Shown: positions 18,875-28,453, counted from the first letter of the stretch. The stretch: 64,000 bases of DNA from Streptomyces spinosus (GCF_020400655.1 NZ_JAINRC010000016.1:124001-188000), one strand, 5' to 3'. The notes: generated from the letters alone by a model not told the origin. Program-made: numbers and translations.

Positions 18875-20077
18875 TCACTCTCCGATGAGCGCGTCCACGA
18901 ACGCCTCCGGCTCGAACGGCGCGAGATCGTCCGCGCCCTCGCCGAGCCCGACCAGCTTGACCGGAACGCCCAGCTCGCGCTGGACCGCGACGACGATGCC
19001 GCCCTTGGCCGTACCGTCCAGCTTGGTCAGCACGATGCCGGTGATGTCCACGACCTCGGCGAACACACGGGCCTGCACCAGGCCGTTCTGGCCGGTGGTG
19101 GCGTCCAGGACGAGCAGCACCTCGTCCAGCGGCGCGTGCTTCTCGACCACGCGCTTGACCTTGCCCAGCTCGTCCATGAGGCCGGTCTTGGTGTGCAGGC
19201 GGCCGGCGGTGTCGATGAGGACGACGTCGACCCCCATCTCCTTGCCCTCCTTGACCGCGTCGAAGGCGACGGAGGCGGGGTCGCCGGCCTCGGGGCCGCG
19301 CACGGTGTAGGCGCCGACGCGCTCGCCCCACGTCTGGAGCTGGTCGGCGGCGGCGGCGCGGAAGGTGTCGGCGGCGCCGAGCACGACGGTGCGGCCGTCG
19401 GCGACCAGCACACGGGCGAGCTTGCCCGTGGTGGTGGTCTTGCCGGTGCCGTTGACGCCGACGACCATCACGATGCCCGGCTTGCGGTCCTCGGGCTCGG
19501 TCCTGACCGTGCGGTCGACGTCGGTGCCGATCAGCTTGAGCAGCTCCTCGCGGAGCAGGACCCGCAGCTCCTCGGGGGTGCGGGTGCCGAGCACCCGGAC
19601 GCGTTCGCGCAGGCGCTCGACCAGTTCCTGGGTGGGCTGCACGCCGACGTCGGCGGTGAGCAGCGTGTCCTCGACCTCCTCCCAGGTGTCCTCGTCCAGG
19701 TGCTCGCGGGAGAGCAGCGTGAGAAGGCCCTTGCCGAGGGCGTTCTGCGAGCGGGACAGGCGGGTGCGCAGGCGGACCAGCCGGCCTGCCGTGGGCTCCG
19801 GGATCTCGATCCCGGGAGCCTCGACCACGGGAGGCTCCTCGACGACGACCGGTGCGGGGCCGCCGGGAAGATCCACCTCCTCGATCGTCCGGCGCGGTTC
19901 GTCGCGCGGCGTCTCGGCCTCGTCGCCGACGTGCGGCTCGGCCGGGGGCGCGGTGATGTCGGGCGCTTTGGGGGGCGGCGGGGGCAGCGGCTTCCGGCGC
20001 CGGCTGCCCACGATCAGCCCGCCGAGCGCGCCGAGCACGACCACGGCGATGACTACAGCAAGGATGACGGTTTCCAT
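18875..20077 (-). CDS. ftsY: SRP receptor GTPase FtsY
   Basis: Membrane-associated GTPase that docks Ffh-ribosome complexes. The 400 residues begin METVILAVVIAVVVLGALGGLIVG, a true N-terminal membrane span typical of actinobacterial FtsY, then a Pro/Glu-rich acidic linker, the N domain (~100-190) and the G domain with GVNGTGKTTTTGKLA, DTAGRLHTKTGLM and TKLDGTAKGG. An in-frame ATG at 20098 would add seven residues. It works with ffh at 9977-11521; the two lie in one region but in separate units. Confidence 0.95.
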   Translation of the reverse strand: METVILAVVIAVVVLGALGGLIVGSRRRKPLPPPPPKAPDITAPPAEPHVGDEAETPRDEPRRTIEEVDLPGGPAPVVVEEPPVVEAPGIEIPEPTAGRLVRLRTRLSRSQNALGKGLLTLLSREHLDEDTWEEVEDTLLTADVGVQPTQELVERLRERVRVLGTRTPEELRVLLREELLKLIGTDVDRTVRTEPEDRKPGIVMVVGVNGTGKTTTTGKLARVLVADGRTVVLGAADTFRAAAADQLQTWGERVGAYTVRGPEAGDPASVAFDAVKEGKEMGVDVVLIDTAGRLHTKTGLMDELGKVKRVVEKHAPLDEVLLVLDATTGQNGLVQARVFAEVVDITGIVLTKLDGTAKGGIVVAVQRELGVPVKLVGLGEGADDLAPFEPEAFVDALIGE

Positions 20078-20245
20078 AACGCGTCCAGTATCGGCCATGG
20101 GGTGTCCGCGAACCCCGTTTGTGGCTTCCTCCGAGAGACAAAGGCCACGTATCGATGGGAGTGGGAGCAAAGTACGATGGTGGGCGCGCTGTTGACGCGC
20201 GTAGAGTCCCCTCGTCCCTGTCCCCCCACGTCTGGCACCTCTTTC

Positions 20246-21706
20246 ATGACGAAAACCGTCGAGACCGAAGGCGCTCTCGAAACGCGCGGTATCGAACAGG
20301 TCCCCGACCACGAGCGCACGGCGAAGACCCGGGAACTGTTCCCCACCTGGGTCGGCGCGAACATCAGCGTGCTGCTGCTGACGATGGGCGCGAGCCTGGT
20401 CGTCGCGTACCACCTGAACATCTGGCAGGCGCTGGTCGTCGCGGTGGCGGCACCGGTCGTGTCGTACGGCCTCGTGGGGCTGATCGGCGTCGCGGGCAAA
20501 CGGGGCGGCGCGCCCGGCATGGCGCTGTCGCGGGCGGTCTTCGGGCAGCGCGGCAACCTGCTGCCCGGTTCGCTGATCTGGGTCGCGCGCTGGGGCTGGG
20601 AGACGATCAACGCGGTGACCGGCGCCTACGCGATGCTCACCATCCTGGACATCCTGTTCGGCGTCAGGGCGAACAGCGTGCTGGACATGGTGACGCTGCT
20701 GGTGTTCGTCGTCGCGACCTTCGCGATCTCCGGGCTGGGCATCAACGCCGTGCAGCGGTGCAACAAGTACGCGACCTACCTCTTCGGCGTCTTCTCGGTG
20801 CTGGTCCTGGCCTATCTGGTGGCGAACACCAACTGGTCGAGGGTGATGGACCACAGCGCCGGCTCCACGGCCGCGGTGATCACCGGCATCGGCATGATCG
20901 CGGCCGGTGGCGTCAGCTGGATCCCGTCGGCGCCGGACTTCACCCGCTACCTGCCGCGCACGGCGTCCTCGAGGGCGATCGTGGGTACGGCGGTGGGCGG
21001 CGCCGGTGTCGTCGTGCTGCCCATGGTCCTGATGGGCGCGGTGATGGCCGTCGGCACGCCGGACCTGGCCTCGGCGAGCGACCCGGTGTCCTTCCTCGGC
21101 GAGATCCTGCCGACCTGGATCGCCGTGCCGTACCTGTTCATCGCGCTGATCGGCATGCTGCTGATCAACTCGATGTCGATGTACTCGGCGGGCTTCACCG
21201 CGCAGACCCTGGGCTTCAAGGTGCCGCGGCACTGGGCGGTCTCCGTCAACGCCGTGATCTCGCTGGTCTTCGGCGGGGTGCTGATGCTGGTGGCGACGAG
21301 CTTCATGGGCTCGTTCATCGCCTTCCTGTCGCTGCTGGCCGTCGCCTTCTCGGCCTGGGTCGGCGTGTTCGGCGCGGACATGTTCCGCCGCACGGAGTAC
21401 GACGGCCGGGCCATGGCCGACACCACCCGCACCAGCGCCTACTGGTACCGGGGCGGCTTCTCCCCCGCGGCCGTGGCCGCCTGGGCGGTCGGCCTGGTGT
21501 CGGGCCTGATGTTCACCACCTTGGACTGGTTCACCGGCCCGCTCGCGAGGAACAACGTGATCGGCGAGTACGGCCTCGGCTGGGTCGCGACGATCGTGAT
21601 CTCCGGCGGGCTGTACCTGGTGCTGCCGAAGCCGGCGACGGCCCGCCCGGCCGGGACTGCCGAGCCGGCCCGGGAGCGGGAGACCGTCGGCGTCCGAGGC
21701 GCCTGA
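20246..21706 (+). CDS. NCS1-family cytosine/purine permease
   Basis: 486-residue integral membrane transporter of the nucleobase:cation symporter-1 family, about 12 hydrophobic spans. After a hydrophilic N-terminus comes LFPTWVGANISVLLLTMGASLV, the typical first span of the cytosine permease branch; GVSWIPSAPDFTRYLPR and the cytoplasmic FRRTEYDGRAM are family landmarks. Divergent from ftsY with a 168-base promoter interval. Substrate (cytosine, purines or another nucleobase) cannot be set from sequence. ATG 20246 is the first in frame after the promoter region. Confidence 0.85.
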   Translation: MTKTVETEGALETRGIEQVPDHERTAKTRELFPTWVGANISVLLLTMGASLVVAYHLNIWQALVVAVAAPVVSYGLVGLIGVAGKRGGAPGMALSRAVFGQRGNLLPGSLIWVARWGWETINAVTGAYAMLTILDILFGVRANSVLDMVTLLVFVVATFAISGLGINAVQRCNKYATYLFGVFSVLVLAYLVANTNWSRVMDHSAGSTAAVITGIGMIAAGGVSWIPSAPDFTRYLPRTASSRAIVGTAVGGAGVVVLPMVLMGAVMAVGTPDLASASDPVSFLGEILPTWIAVPYLFIALIGMLLINSMSMYSAGFTAQTLGFKVPRHWAVSVNAVISLVFGGVLMLVATSFMGSFIAFLSLLAVAFSAWVGVFGADMFRRTEYDGRAMADTTRTSAYWYRGGFSPAAVAAWAVGLVSGLMFTTLDWFTGPLARNNVIGEYGLGWVATIVISGGLYLVLPKPATARPAGTAEPARERETVGVRGA

Positions 21707-22006
21707 GCCGGACGGTGCGCTCCCCCGCCCGGCGGGCCCCGCACCCTCCCCGGGCAGACCGCCCTCATGCTGGGCGGCGCACTCGCCCGGCAGCCCGCCC
21801 GGCCACGCCCGAACGAGGGCCCCTGGGCACGGGTCCGGCCGTCCCGCACCCCTGTCTCCCCGGCCTCGGACACCTGACGGCAGCCAAGGTCCCCCTCCAC
21901 CGCAGCGCACCGGAGGGGGACCTTCCCATACCCGCCGCGGTCGTCCGTTTCCATCTCGTCGCGCCCGGCGCCGGTCCCACGGCCCTCCACGCCCGGTGCT
22001 GGTCCC

Positions 22007-22416
22007 GTGCGGACCGAGGAGCACCACGGCGGCCGACGACGACTGGCTGCCGGCGCCGTTCGGCTTCGCGGGCGCGGTGTTCGGAGCGACCCGTCGGATC
22101 CCGGTGACGGTGTCGGCGGACATCGGCCCGCTGCGGCCGGCGGAGAGATGGCCGTACACCGACCCGCACCCGCCGCTGCCGGCCGGCGGGGCCTGCCCTT
22201 CTTCCCGAGCGCGCACCCGCCGAGCTGGAGACGCACTACGAGGGGAAGCTCACCGAGTACGGCACCGGGGGCCGGACCATGATCCCGGCGGCCCAGACCC
22301 CGCTGCCGCACCTCGCCGGGGACCCGGACCGGAGGTGGGCCGAGGCCGAGTACGGCGGGCACTTCCCGAGCGAGGCGCGGACGTACACCTCCTGGCAGTC
22401 GGGCGGGGTCCGCTAG
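22007..22416 (+). pseudogene. Remnant of a luciferase-like (LLM class) flavin-dependent oxidoreductase
   Basis: Pieces in different frames line up with LLM flavoproteins in the correct order. First RTEEHHGG, like the family EHHG motif. Then, after a frameshift, DDDWLPAPFGFAGAVFGATRR, the strand-helix that in the family reads like PSPLxxAGALAARTxRI, followed by VTVSADIGPLRPAER. After a gap and another shift comes a C-terminal block with LAGDPDRRWAEAEYGGHF and SEARTYTSWQ up to a TAG at 22416. The core barrel is missing and no single frame spans the region. Family assignment is by pattern recognition only. Confidence 0.45.
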
Positions 22417-22574
22417 GGCCTCTCGTTTGGATCACGCCGGGCTCGCGGGGTCTGGTGCCGCATTCGCCGGCGGGCGGCACGCCGGCGGACGAGGGCCGGC
22501 GCAGCCTCCGGCTGTTCGCGCGGCGGGTCCTTCCGGCGCCGGCGGACCGAGCCGGGCCGTCCGGCCGTACGACA

Positions 22575-22617
22575 CCGCCGCCCCCGGTCCGGGCAGTGGC
22601 CGGGCCGGGGGCGGCGG
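22575..22617. terminator. Terminator downstream of glcP
   Basis: An 18-bp inverted repeat (CCGCCGCCCCCGGTCCGG / CCGGGCCGGGGGCGGCGG) with one mismatch and a 7-base loop, 70 bases past the glcP stop. It lies between glcP and the plus-strand pseudogene, so it could act in both directions. Confidence 0.8.
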
Positions 22618-22686
22618 ACGGTTCGAGGAGAGGGGCAGCGGGGACTTGGCCCTTCTCCCCGAGTTCGGGGCGCCTCGCTACGAGGC

Positions 22687-24105
22687 TCAGCCCATCTCCT
22701 CCAGGGACTTGCCCTTCGTCTCCTTGACGAACTTCAGGACGAACGGGATGGAGAGCGCGGCGAAGACGGTGTAGATCACGTAGGTGCCGGAGAGGTTCCA
22801 GTCGGCCAGCGACGGGAAGCTCGCGGTGATGGCCCAGTTGGCGATCCACTGCGCGGCGGCGGCCACGCCCAGGGCGGCGGCACGGATCCTGTTCGGGAAC
22901 ATCTCGCCGAGGAAGACCCAGACGACCACGCCCCAGGAGAGGGCGAAGAAGAGGACGAACACGTGGGCGGCGATCAGGGCGACCCAGCCCTGGGTGCTCG
23001 GCAGCTTGCCGTCGACCAGGTGGGAGCTGAACGCCCAGGCCTCCAGGGCCAGGCCGACGACCATGCCGATCGAGCCGATGAGGGCGAGCGGCTTGCGGCC
23101 GACGCGGTCCACGAAGATCATCGCGATCACGGTGCCGATGATGTTGATGATCGACGTCGTGAAGGAGTAGAAGAACGAGTCCGTCGGGTCGACGCCGACC
23201 GACTGCCACAGCGTCGAGGAGTAGTAGAACGCGACGTTGATGCCGACGAACTGCTGGAAGACCGACAGGCCGATACCGATCCAGACGATCGGCTTGAAGA
23301 AGAAACCGCCGCCGAGCAGGTCCTTGAACGTGGACTTGTGCTCGCTCTTCATCGCGTGCTCGATCTCGGCGACGCGGGCGTTCAGGTCGACGTCCTTGCC
23401 CTCGACCTCGGCGAGGATCTCCTTGGCGCGCTCACGCTTGCCGACGGAGAGCAGGAAGCGCGGGGACTCGGGGATCGCGAAGGACAGCAGGCCGTAGAGG
23501 ACGGCCGGGACGACCATCACGCCGAGCATGACCTGCCAGGCCTCCAGGCCCATCAGCTTGCCGCGCTGGTCGCCGCCGGCGGCGTTGAGCAGGCCCCAGT
23601 TGACCAGCTGCGAGATGGCGATGCCGACGACGATCGCGGCCTGCTGGAAGGAGCCGAGCCGGCCGCGGTAGGCGGGCGGGGCGACCTCGGCGATGTAGGC
23701 CGGGCCGATGACGGAGGCCATGCCGATGGCGAAGCCGCCGACGATGCGCCAGAAGGCGAGGTCCCACAGCGCGAAGGGCAGCGCGGAGCCGACGGCGCTG
23801 ATGGTGAAGAGGACGGCGGCTATCTGCATGCAGCGGATGCGGCCGATGCGGTCGGCGATGCGGCCGGCGGTGGCGGCGCCGATGGCACAGCCGATCAGGG
23901 CGATCGCGATGACCTGGGCGAGGGCGGCGGACCCGACGTCGTAACGGTCGCGGATGGCCTCGACGGCGCCGTTGATGACGGAGCTGTCGTAGCCGAAGAG
24001 GAAGCCGCCCATGGCGGCAGCCGCCGCGATGAAGATGACGTGCCCGAGATGATCGGGGTGAGCCGTCCCGGCTCCTGACTGAGGTGCCTGCGCTGTGCTG
24101 GTCAC
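22687..24105 (-). CDS. glcP: Glucose permease GlcP (MFS sugar porter)
   Basis: Major-facilitator proton symporter; its S. coelicolor counterpart GlcP is the main glucose uptake system that feeds glucokinase. The 472 residues have 12 predicted spans and the sugar-porter signatures GFLFGYDSSVING, ADRIGRIRCMQ, GPAYIAEVAPPAYRGRLG, IPESPRFLLS, FQQFVGINVAFYYS and the C-terminal KETKGKSLEEMG. GTG at 24105 with GAGGAG upstream. Adjacent to smc on the same strand but separated by about 200 bases of AT-rich DNA containing operator-like palindromes. Confidence 0.92.
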   Translation of the reverse strand: MTSTAQAPQSGAGTAHPDHLGHVIFIAAAAAMGGFLFGYDSSVINGAVEAIRDRYDVGSAALAQVIAIALIGCAIGAATAGRIADRIGRIRCMQIAAVLFTISAVGSALPFALWDLAFWRIVGGFAIGMASVIGPAYIAEVAPPAYRGRLGSFQQAAIVVGIAISQLVNWGLLNAAGGDQRGKLMGLEAWQVMLGVMVVPAVLYGLLSFAIPESPRFLLSVGKRERAKEILAEVEGKDVDLNARVAEIEHAMKSEHKSTFKDLLGGGFFFKPIVWIGIGLSVFQQFVGINVAFYYSSTLWQSVGVDPTDSFFYSFTTSIINIIGTVIAMIFVDRVGRKPLALIGSIGMVVGLALEAWAFSSHLVDGKLPSTQGWVALIAAHVFVLFFALSWGVVVWVFLGEMFPNRIRAAALGVAAAAQWIANWAITASFPSLADWNLSGTYVIYTVFAALSIPFVLKFVKETKGKSLEEMG

Positions 24106-24179
24106 GTGTAACTCCTCGGGCCACGGCAGCGCTGCCGCGGGTGGGGGCGAGCCCTTCTAGGTAGGACCTGAAGGTAAAA

Positions 24180-24189
24180 GCAACGTTGC
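24180..24189 (-). promoter_or_regulatory. LacI-type palindrome upstream of glcP
   Basis: Perfect palindrome GCAACGTTGC with the central CG step common in LacI-family operators, 75 bases ahead of the glcP GTG and flanked by A-rich DNA. A binding regulator is inferred, not shown. Confidence 0.4.
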
Positions 24190-24257
24190 AGAGACTATGC
24201 CTTCAAGTTTCGAAGTCAATAGTTCAACAGCTGTGACTTTTCAGATATGCCGATGCC

Positions 24258-24284
24258 CTCTGTGTTCAATTCTTGAACGCAGAG
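24258..24284. repeat. Inverted repeat between smc and glcP
   Basis: CTCTGTGTTCAA, spacer TTC, TTGAACGCAGAG: 11 of 12 pairs match. It lies 23 bases past the smc stop and about 150 bases ahead of glcP. It may be the smc terminator or a glcP operator; its moderate GC argues slightly for a protein site. Confidence 0.55.
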
Positions 24285-24306
24285 TCAGTTGATCTTGAAA
24301 GGTCGG

Positions 24307-27300
24307 CTACCGGAGGCGCTGGGAGATGACCTTCGAGACACCGTCACCCTGCATGGAGACGCCGTAGAGCGCGTCGGCCACCTCCATCGTGCGCTTCTGG
24401 TGCGTGATCACGATCAGCTGCGAGGTCTCCTGCAACTCCTGCATGATCCGGATCAGCCGCTGGAGGTTGGTGTCGTCCAGCGCGGCCTCGACCTCGTCCA
24501 TGACGTAGAAGGGGCTCGGCCGGGCCTTGAAGATCGACACCAGCAGCGCGACGGCCGTCAGGGAACGCTCGCCGCCCGACAGCAGGGAGAGCCGCTTGAC
24601 CTTCTTGCCCGGCGGGCGCGCCTCGACGTCTACGCCCGTGGTGAGCATGTTGTCGGGGTCCGTCAGGATCAGCCGGCCCTCGCCGCCGGGGAAGAGGCGG
24701 CCGAAGACCCCCTCGAACTCCCGGGCGGTGTCCCGGTAGGCCTCGGTGAAGACCTGCTCGACACGCTCGTCGACCTCCTTCACCACCTGGAGCAGGTCGG
24801 CGCGGGTCTTCTTCAGGTCCTCCAGCTGCTCGCTGAGGAACTTGTGCCGCTCCTCGAGCGCCGCGAACTCCTCCAGCGCCAGCGGGTTGACCTTGCCCAG
24901 CTGCTGGTACGCCCGCTCGGCCGCCCTGAGCCGCTTCTCCTGCTCGGCCCGCACGAAGGGGCGCGGCTGGTTGCGCGGGTGCTCCGGGTCCTCGGGCAGC
25001 TGCTCGCCGTCGGCGGGGGGCGAGGGCGGCACGAGCTGGCGCGGCCCGTACTCCGCCACCAGACCCTCCGGCTCGACACCCAGCTCCTCCAGCGCCTTGG
25101 TCTCCAGCTGCTCGATGCGCAGCCGCTTCTCCGCACCGAGTACCTCGCCCCGGTGAACTGAATCCGTCAACTTGTCGAGTTCGGCCTTCAGTTCACGACC
25201 CGCCGTACGGGCGGCGGCCAGCTCCTGCTCGCCCCGCGCCTTGGCGGCCTCGGCGGCGGAACGCTCCTGCTCCGCCCGGGCGAGGGACACCTCGACGTGC
25301 GCGAGCAACTGCCGGGCCCCGGAGGCGACGGCTTCCGCGACCTCCGCCTCGTGCCGCAGCCGGGCCCGGCGCTGCTCGGCACGCGCGCGTGCCTCGCGTT
25401 CGGCGCGGGCCGCCCGGTCGAGCGAGTCGGCGCGTCCGGCGAGCCCCTTGACCCGCTCCTCGTGCGTACGGACCTGGAGGCGGGCCTCCATCTCGGTCTG
25501 CCGCGCGTTGGCCCCGTCGGCGGCGAGCCGGTCGCGCACCGAGGTGTCCGGCTCCTCCTCCACCGGCATCTCCTCGGCCACGGCGAGCCGCTCGGCCAGT
25601 TCCTCGGCCTCCTGTACGGCCTTCTCCAGCGCCTCCTGCGCGCGGGCCGCCGCCGCGGCCGACCGCTCGGCCTCCCCGGCGGCGCCGCGCGCCTGCCCGG
25701 CGAGCCGGCCGAGCTGCTGGGCCACGGCCGACTTCTCGCGGTCTGCGGTGCGGCGGCGCTCCGCGAGCTCCTCCACGAGGGCCGCGGCCCGCTCGCGGTG
25801 CCCGGCCGCGGCCCTCTGGGCCTCGGCCAGCTCCCGGCAGCGCACCTCAAGCTCGGCCAGCTCGGCCGCGGCCTCGTCGACGGACGCCTGCACCTCCAGC
25901 AGGCTGGGCGCGCCCGCCGATCCGCCGTGGGCGAAGTGGGCGCCGAGGAGGTCGCCCTCGGCGGTGACGGCGGTCAGCTCCGGGTGTGCGTGGACCAGGG
26001 CCTCGGCGTCGTCGAGGGTGTCGACCACGACGATGCCGGCCAGGAGGCGGCGGACGGCGGGCATCAGCTCGGCGGGTCCGCGGACGAGGTCGGCGGCGAA
26101 GCGGGTGGCGAGGGTGCCGGTGGGTCGCCGGCCGGGTGCGGGTCGCTCGCGGCTGGGCTCGGGGTTCCCTGCGAGGGCCGGCCCGCCGTGGTCGGGTGCC
26201 GGTTCGTCATGGTGGCTCGCGCCGTTCCCCGCGTCCCTGGCGGGAGCCTGCTCCGGGGCTCCCGCCAGGAGGAAGGCCGCTCGGCCGCCGTCCTGTTTGC
26301 GCAGGAGGTTGATGGCCTCGGCCGCTGCCGCGGGGGTCGTCACGGCGAGGGCGTCCGCCGCTGTGCCGAGGGCCGACGCCAGCGGGATCTCGTAGCCCGG
26401 TGTGATCGCCAGCAGCTCCGCCGCGGGGCCGAGGAGTCCGGTGAGGCGGTCCCGGGCGCCGAGCAGTATGCCGGTGCCGTCCTTGCGGCGCAGGCCCAGC
26501 GCCAGCGCCTCGTGGCGGGCCTGGGTCGCGGCACGGCCGCGCTCGGCGGCGGTCAGTGCCTCACGGGCCGTGGCCAGGGCGGCCTCGGCCTCCGCCAGCC
26601 GCCGTCTGGCCGTCTCGTGCTGTTCGGCCAGGTCGGTGTCGCCGGCGTCAAGTCCGTCGACCTCGGCCTGGAGGGCCTCGTACTCCTCCTGGGCGCGGAC
26701 GGCGCGTTCCTGGGCCTCGTCGCGGGCCGCGGCCAGCCGGTCGATCTCGGCCTGTGCGGACGCCGCGCGCGAGCGGGCCGCGTTGACCTGCCCGGACAGA
26801 CGCGCCAGCCCTTCGCGGCGGTCAGCGATGGCACGGGCGACGTCCTTCAGCCGGCGTTCCTCGACCGCCAGTTCGCGCTCCAGTTCGGCGCGGTGGGCGA
26901 CCGTGTCGTCCAGTGCGTGCTGAGCGGCTTCGAGGGCGGCCTCCAGCTCGGCCTCCTGCTCACGGATGCGGGCGGCCTCGCGCTCCAGGTCCTCCGGGTC
27001 CCGGCCGCGCCGCTCGTCCGGGGGCGCGGAGGTGGCGCTCTTGACCCGGGCGTCGGCCAGCGAGATCGTGCCGCGCACGCGTTCGGCCAGCTGGGACAGC
27101 TCGTACCAGGTCTGCTGGGCGCGCTGCAGGCGCGGGGTGAGCCGGCGTACCTCGTCCTCCAGCAGGGCCTCGCGGTGGAGGGCCTTCCTCAGTTCCTCCT
27201 CGGCGGTCTCCTTGCGCTCCTTCAGGGCGGCCTCGTCGGCGATCTCGGCCCTGAGGGCTTCGCGCAGCCGGACGAGGTCGTCGGCGAGGAGGCGCAGGCG

Positions 27301-27975
27301 GGCGTCGCGGAGGTCGGCCTGGATGACGGCGGCCCTGCGGGCGACGGCGGCCTGCCGGCCGAGGGGCTTGAGCTGGCGCCGCAGCTCGTCCGTCAGGTCC
27401 TGCACGCGTGCGAGGTTGGCCTGCATCGCGTCCAGCTTGCGGAGCGCCTTCTCCTTGCGCTTGCGGTGCTTGAGGACCCCGGCCGCCTCCTCGATGAAGG
27501 CGCGGCGGCCCATGGGGTCGGCGTGCAGGACGGAGTCGAGCTGGCCCTGGCCGACGATGACGTGCATCTCGCGGCCGATGCCGGAGTCGGAGAGGAGTTC
27601 CTGGATGTCCAGCAGGCGGCAGGTGTCGCCGTTGATCTGGTACTCGCTGCCGCCGTTGCGGAACATGATCCGCGTGATGGTGACCTCGGCGTACTCGATG
27701 GGCAGCGCGCCGTCGGAGTTGTCGATGGTCAGGGACACCTCGGCGCGGCCGAGCGGCGGGCGGCCGGTGGTGCCGGCGAAGATGACGTCCTCCATCTTGC
27801 CGCCGCGCAGCGACTTGGCGCCCTGTTCGCCCATGACCCAGCTGAGCGCGTCCACGACGTTGGACTTGCCCGAGCCGTTCGGTCCGACGACACACGTGAT
27901 GCCCGGTTCGAACCGGAGCGTGGTCGCCGAGGCGAACGACTTGAACCCGCGGAGGGTCAGGGCCTTGAGGTGCAC
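24307..27975 (-). CDS. smc: Chromosome segregation ATPase SMC
   Basis: Condensin core; 1222 residues. ABC head with Walker A GPNGSGKSNVVDALSWV near the N-terminus and signature LSGGERSLTAVALLVSIF plus Walker B FYVMDEVEAALDD near the C-terminus; between them two long coiled coils and a hinge (roughly residues 500-660). GTG 27975 (VHLKALTLRGFKSFASA) matches the family start. The hinge carries a Pro/Gly/Ala-rich insert (about EQAPARDAGNGASHHDEP to RPAPGRRPTGT) not usual in the domain. ScpA/ScpB partners are not in the window. In Streptomyces SMC compacts chromosomes during sporulation septation. Confidence 0.96.
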   Translation of the reverse strand: MHLKALTLRGFKSFASATTLRFEPGITCVVGPNGSGKSNVVDALSWVMGEQGAKSLRGGKMEDVIFAGTTGRPPLGRAEVSLTIDNSDGALPIEYAEVTITRIMFRNGGSEYQINGDTCRLLDIQELLSDSGIGREMHVIVGQGQLDSVLHADPMGRRAFIEEAAGVLKHRKRKEKALRKLDAMQANLARVQDLTDELRRQLKPLGRQAAVARRAAVIQADLRDARLRLLADDLVRLREALRAEIADEAALKERKETAEEELRKALHREALLEDEVRRLTPRLQRAQQTWYELSQLAERVRGTISLADARVKSATSAPPDERRGRDPEDLEREAARIREQEAELEAALEAAQHALDDTVAHRAELERELAVEERRLKDVARAIADRREGLARLSGQVNAARSRAASAQAEIDRLAAARDEAQERAVRAQEEYEALQAEVDGLDAGDTDLAEQHETARRRLAEAEAALATAREALTAAERGRAATQARHEALALGLRRKDGTGILLGARDRLTGLLGPAAELLAITPGYEIPLASALGTAADALAVTTPAAAAEAINLLRKQDGGRAAFLLAGAPEQAPARDAGNGASHHDEPAPDHGGPALAGNPEPSRERPAPGRRPTGTLATRFAADLVRGPAELMPAVRRLLAGIVVVDTLDDAEALVHAHPELTAVTAEGDLLGAHFAHGGSAGAPSLLEVQASVDEAAAELAELEVRCRELAEAQRAAAGHRERAAALVEELAERRRTADREKSAVAQQLGRLAGQARGAAGEAERSAAAAARAQEALEKAVQEAEELAERLAVAEEMPVEEEPDTSVRDRLAADGANARQTEMEARLQVRTHEERVKGLAGRADSLDRAARAEREARARAEQRRARLRHEAEVAEAVASGARQLLAHVEVSLARAEQERSAAEAAKARGEQELAAARTAGRELKAELDKLTDSVHRGEVLGAEKRLRIEQLETKALEELGVEPEGLVAEYGPRQLVPPSPPADGEQLPEDPEHPRNQPRPFVRAEQEKRLRAAERAYQQLGKVNPLALEEFAALEERHKFLSEQLEDLKKTRADLLQVVKEVDERVEQVFTEAYRDTAREFEGVFGRLFPGGEGRLILTDPDNMLTTGVDVEARPPGKKVKRLSLLSGGERSLTAVALLVSIFKARPSPFYVMDEVEAALDDTNLQRLIRIMQELQETSQLIVITHQKRTMEVADALYGVSMQGDGVSKVISQRLR

Positions 27976-28131
27976 GCCGCTGGACTCTACCCGGCGCCGC
28001 CATCTCACTCCATGAACCCTCGCGACCGCGCGGTTTCGCTCGTGACCATGCAGGGCACACCAGATGTTGAAGAGCGTGAAAGGATGCGCGGGCCAAGAGG
28101 TGGCCGTCGGGGGAAGGCGGGGGAAAGAACG

Positions 28132-28153
28132 AAGGGACGCCGAAGCGTCCCTT
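28132..28153 (-). terminator. Terminator with UUCG-type loop
   Basis: Perfect 9-bp stem AAGGGACGC / GCGTCCCTT enclosing four bases that read TTCG on the minus strand, an extra-stable tetraloop. It lies about 100 bases past the stop of the 67-residue gene and in front of smc. Confidence 0.8.
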
Positions 28154-28249
28154 GCAACTCTGACGGCTGGATCTCAGCCGTCCGATCAACTGAGCGGTTG
28201 ATACGGGCAGCCCGATCGTTGCGACTGCTGTCGTGGAGCGATGCAGCGA

Positions 28250-28453
28250 TCAGGTGAGCGCAGGCTCCGCCTGGTGTGCGTCGATGCTCTCCATGATCCT
28301 GTCCTGAGAGGCGGCGGCCGTCAGCGCTTCGTTCTCCGCCTGGATCCGTCCGAGCTCGGACTCCAGGTCCTGGACTCGCTGCTGAAGCCGTCGCATCTCG
28401 GCGAGGAGTCGAGGGTCGGAGCCGCCGACGTAACCGAGAAGCGCCTTTGCCAT
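28250..28453 (-). CDS. Small coiled-coil protein, conserved hypothetical
   Basis: 67 residues: MAKALLGYVGGSDPRLLAEMRRL, then a heptad-like helix (LQQRVQDLESELGRIQAENEAL). A strong GGAGGA Shine-Dalgarno lies 8-9 bases ahead of the ATG at 28453. The coiled coil predicts dimerisation. From memory a very similar short protein is conserved at this place in Streptomyces; its function is unknown. A terminator follows, so it is a single-gene unit. Confidence 0.8.
   Translation of the reverse strand: MAKALLGYVGGSDPRLLAEMRRLQQRVQDLESELGRIQAENEALTAAASQDRIMESIDAHQAEPALT

Larger units (their letters stand above)
21707..22686. other. 980-base stretch without an intact gene
   Basis: Lies between the permease (plus) and glcP (minus). 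It contains the decayed luciferase-like fragment at 22007-22416 and a strong hairpin at 22575-22617. The first ~290 bases show Streptomyces-like composition but no continuous frame with a recognisable product. Confidence 0.6.

Noticed and set aside
20078..22216. Long N-terminal extension of the ftsY frame (total 1113 residues) across the permease gene
   Set aside because: Upstream part is antisense to the permease and low complexity; FtsY starts at METVILAV.
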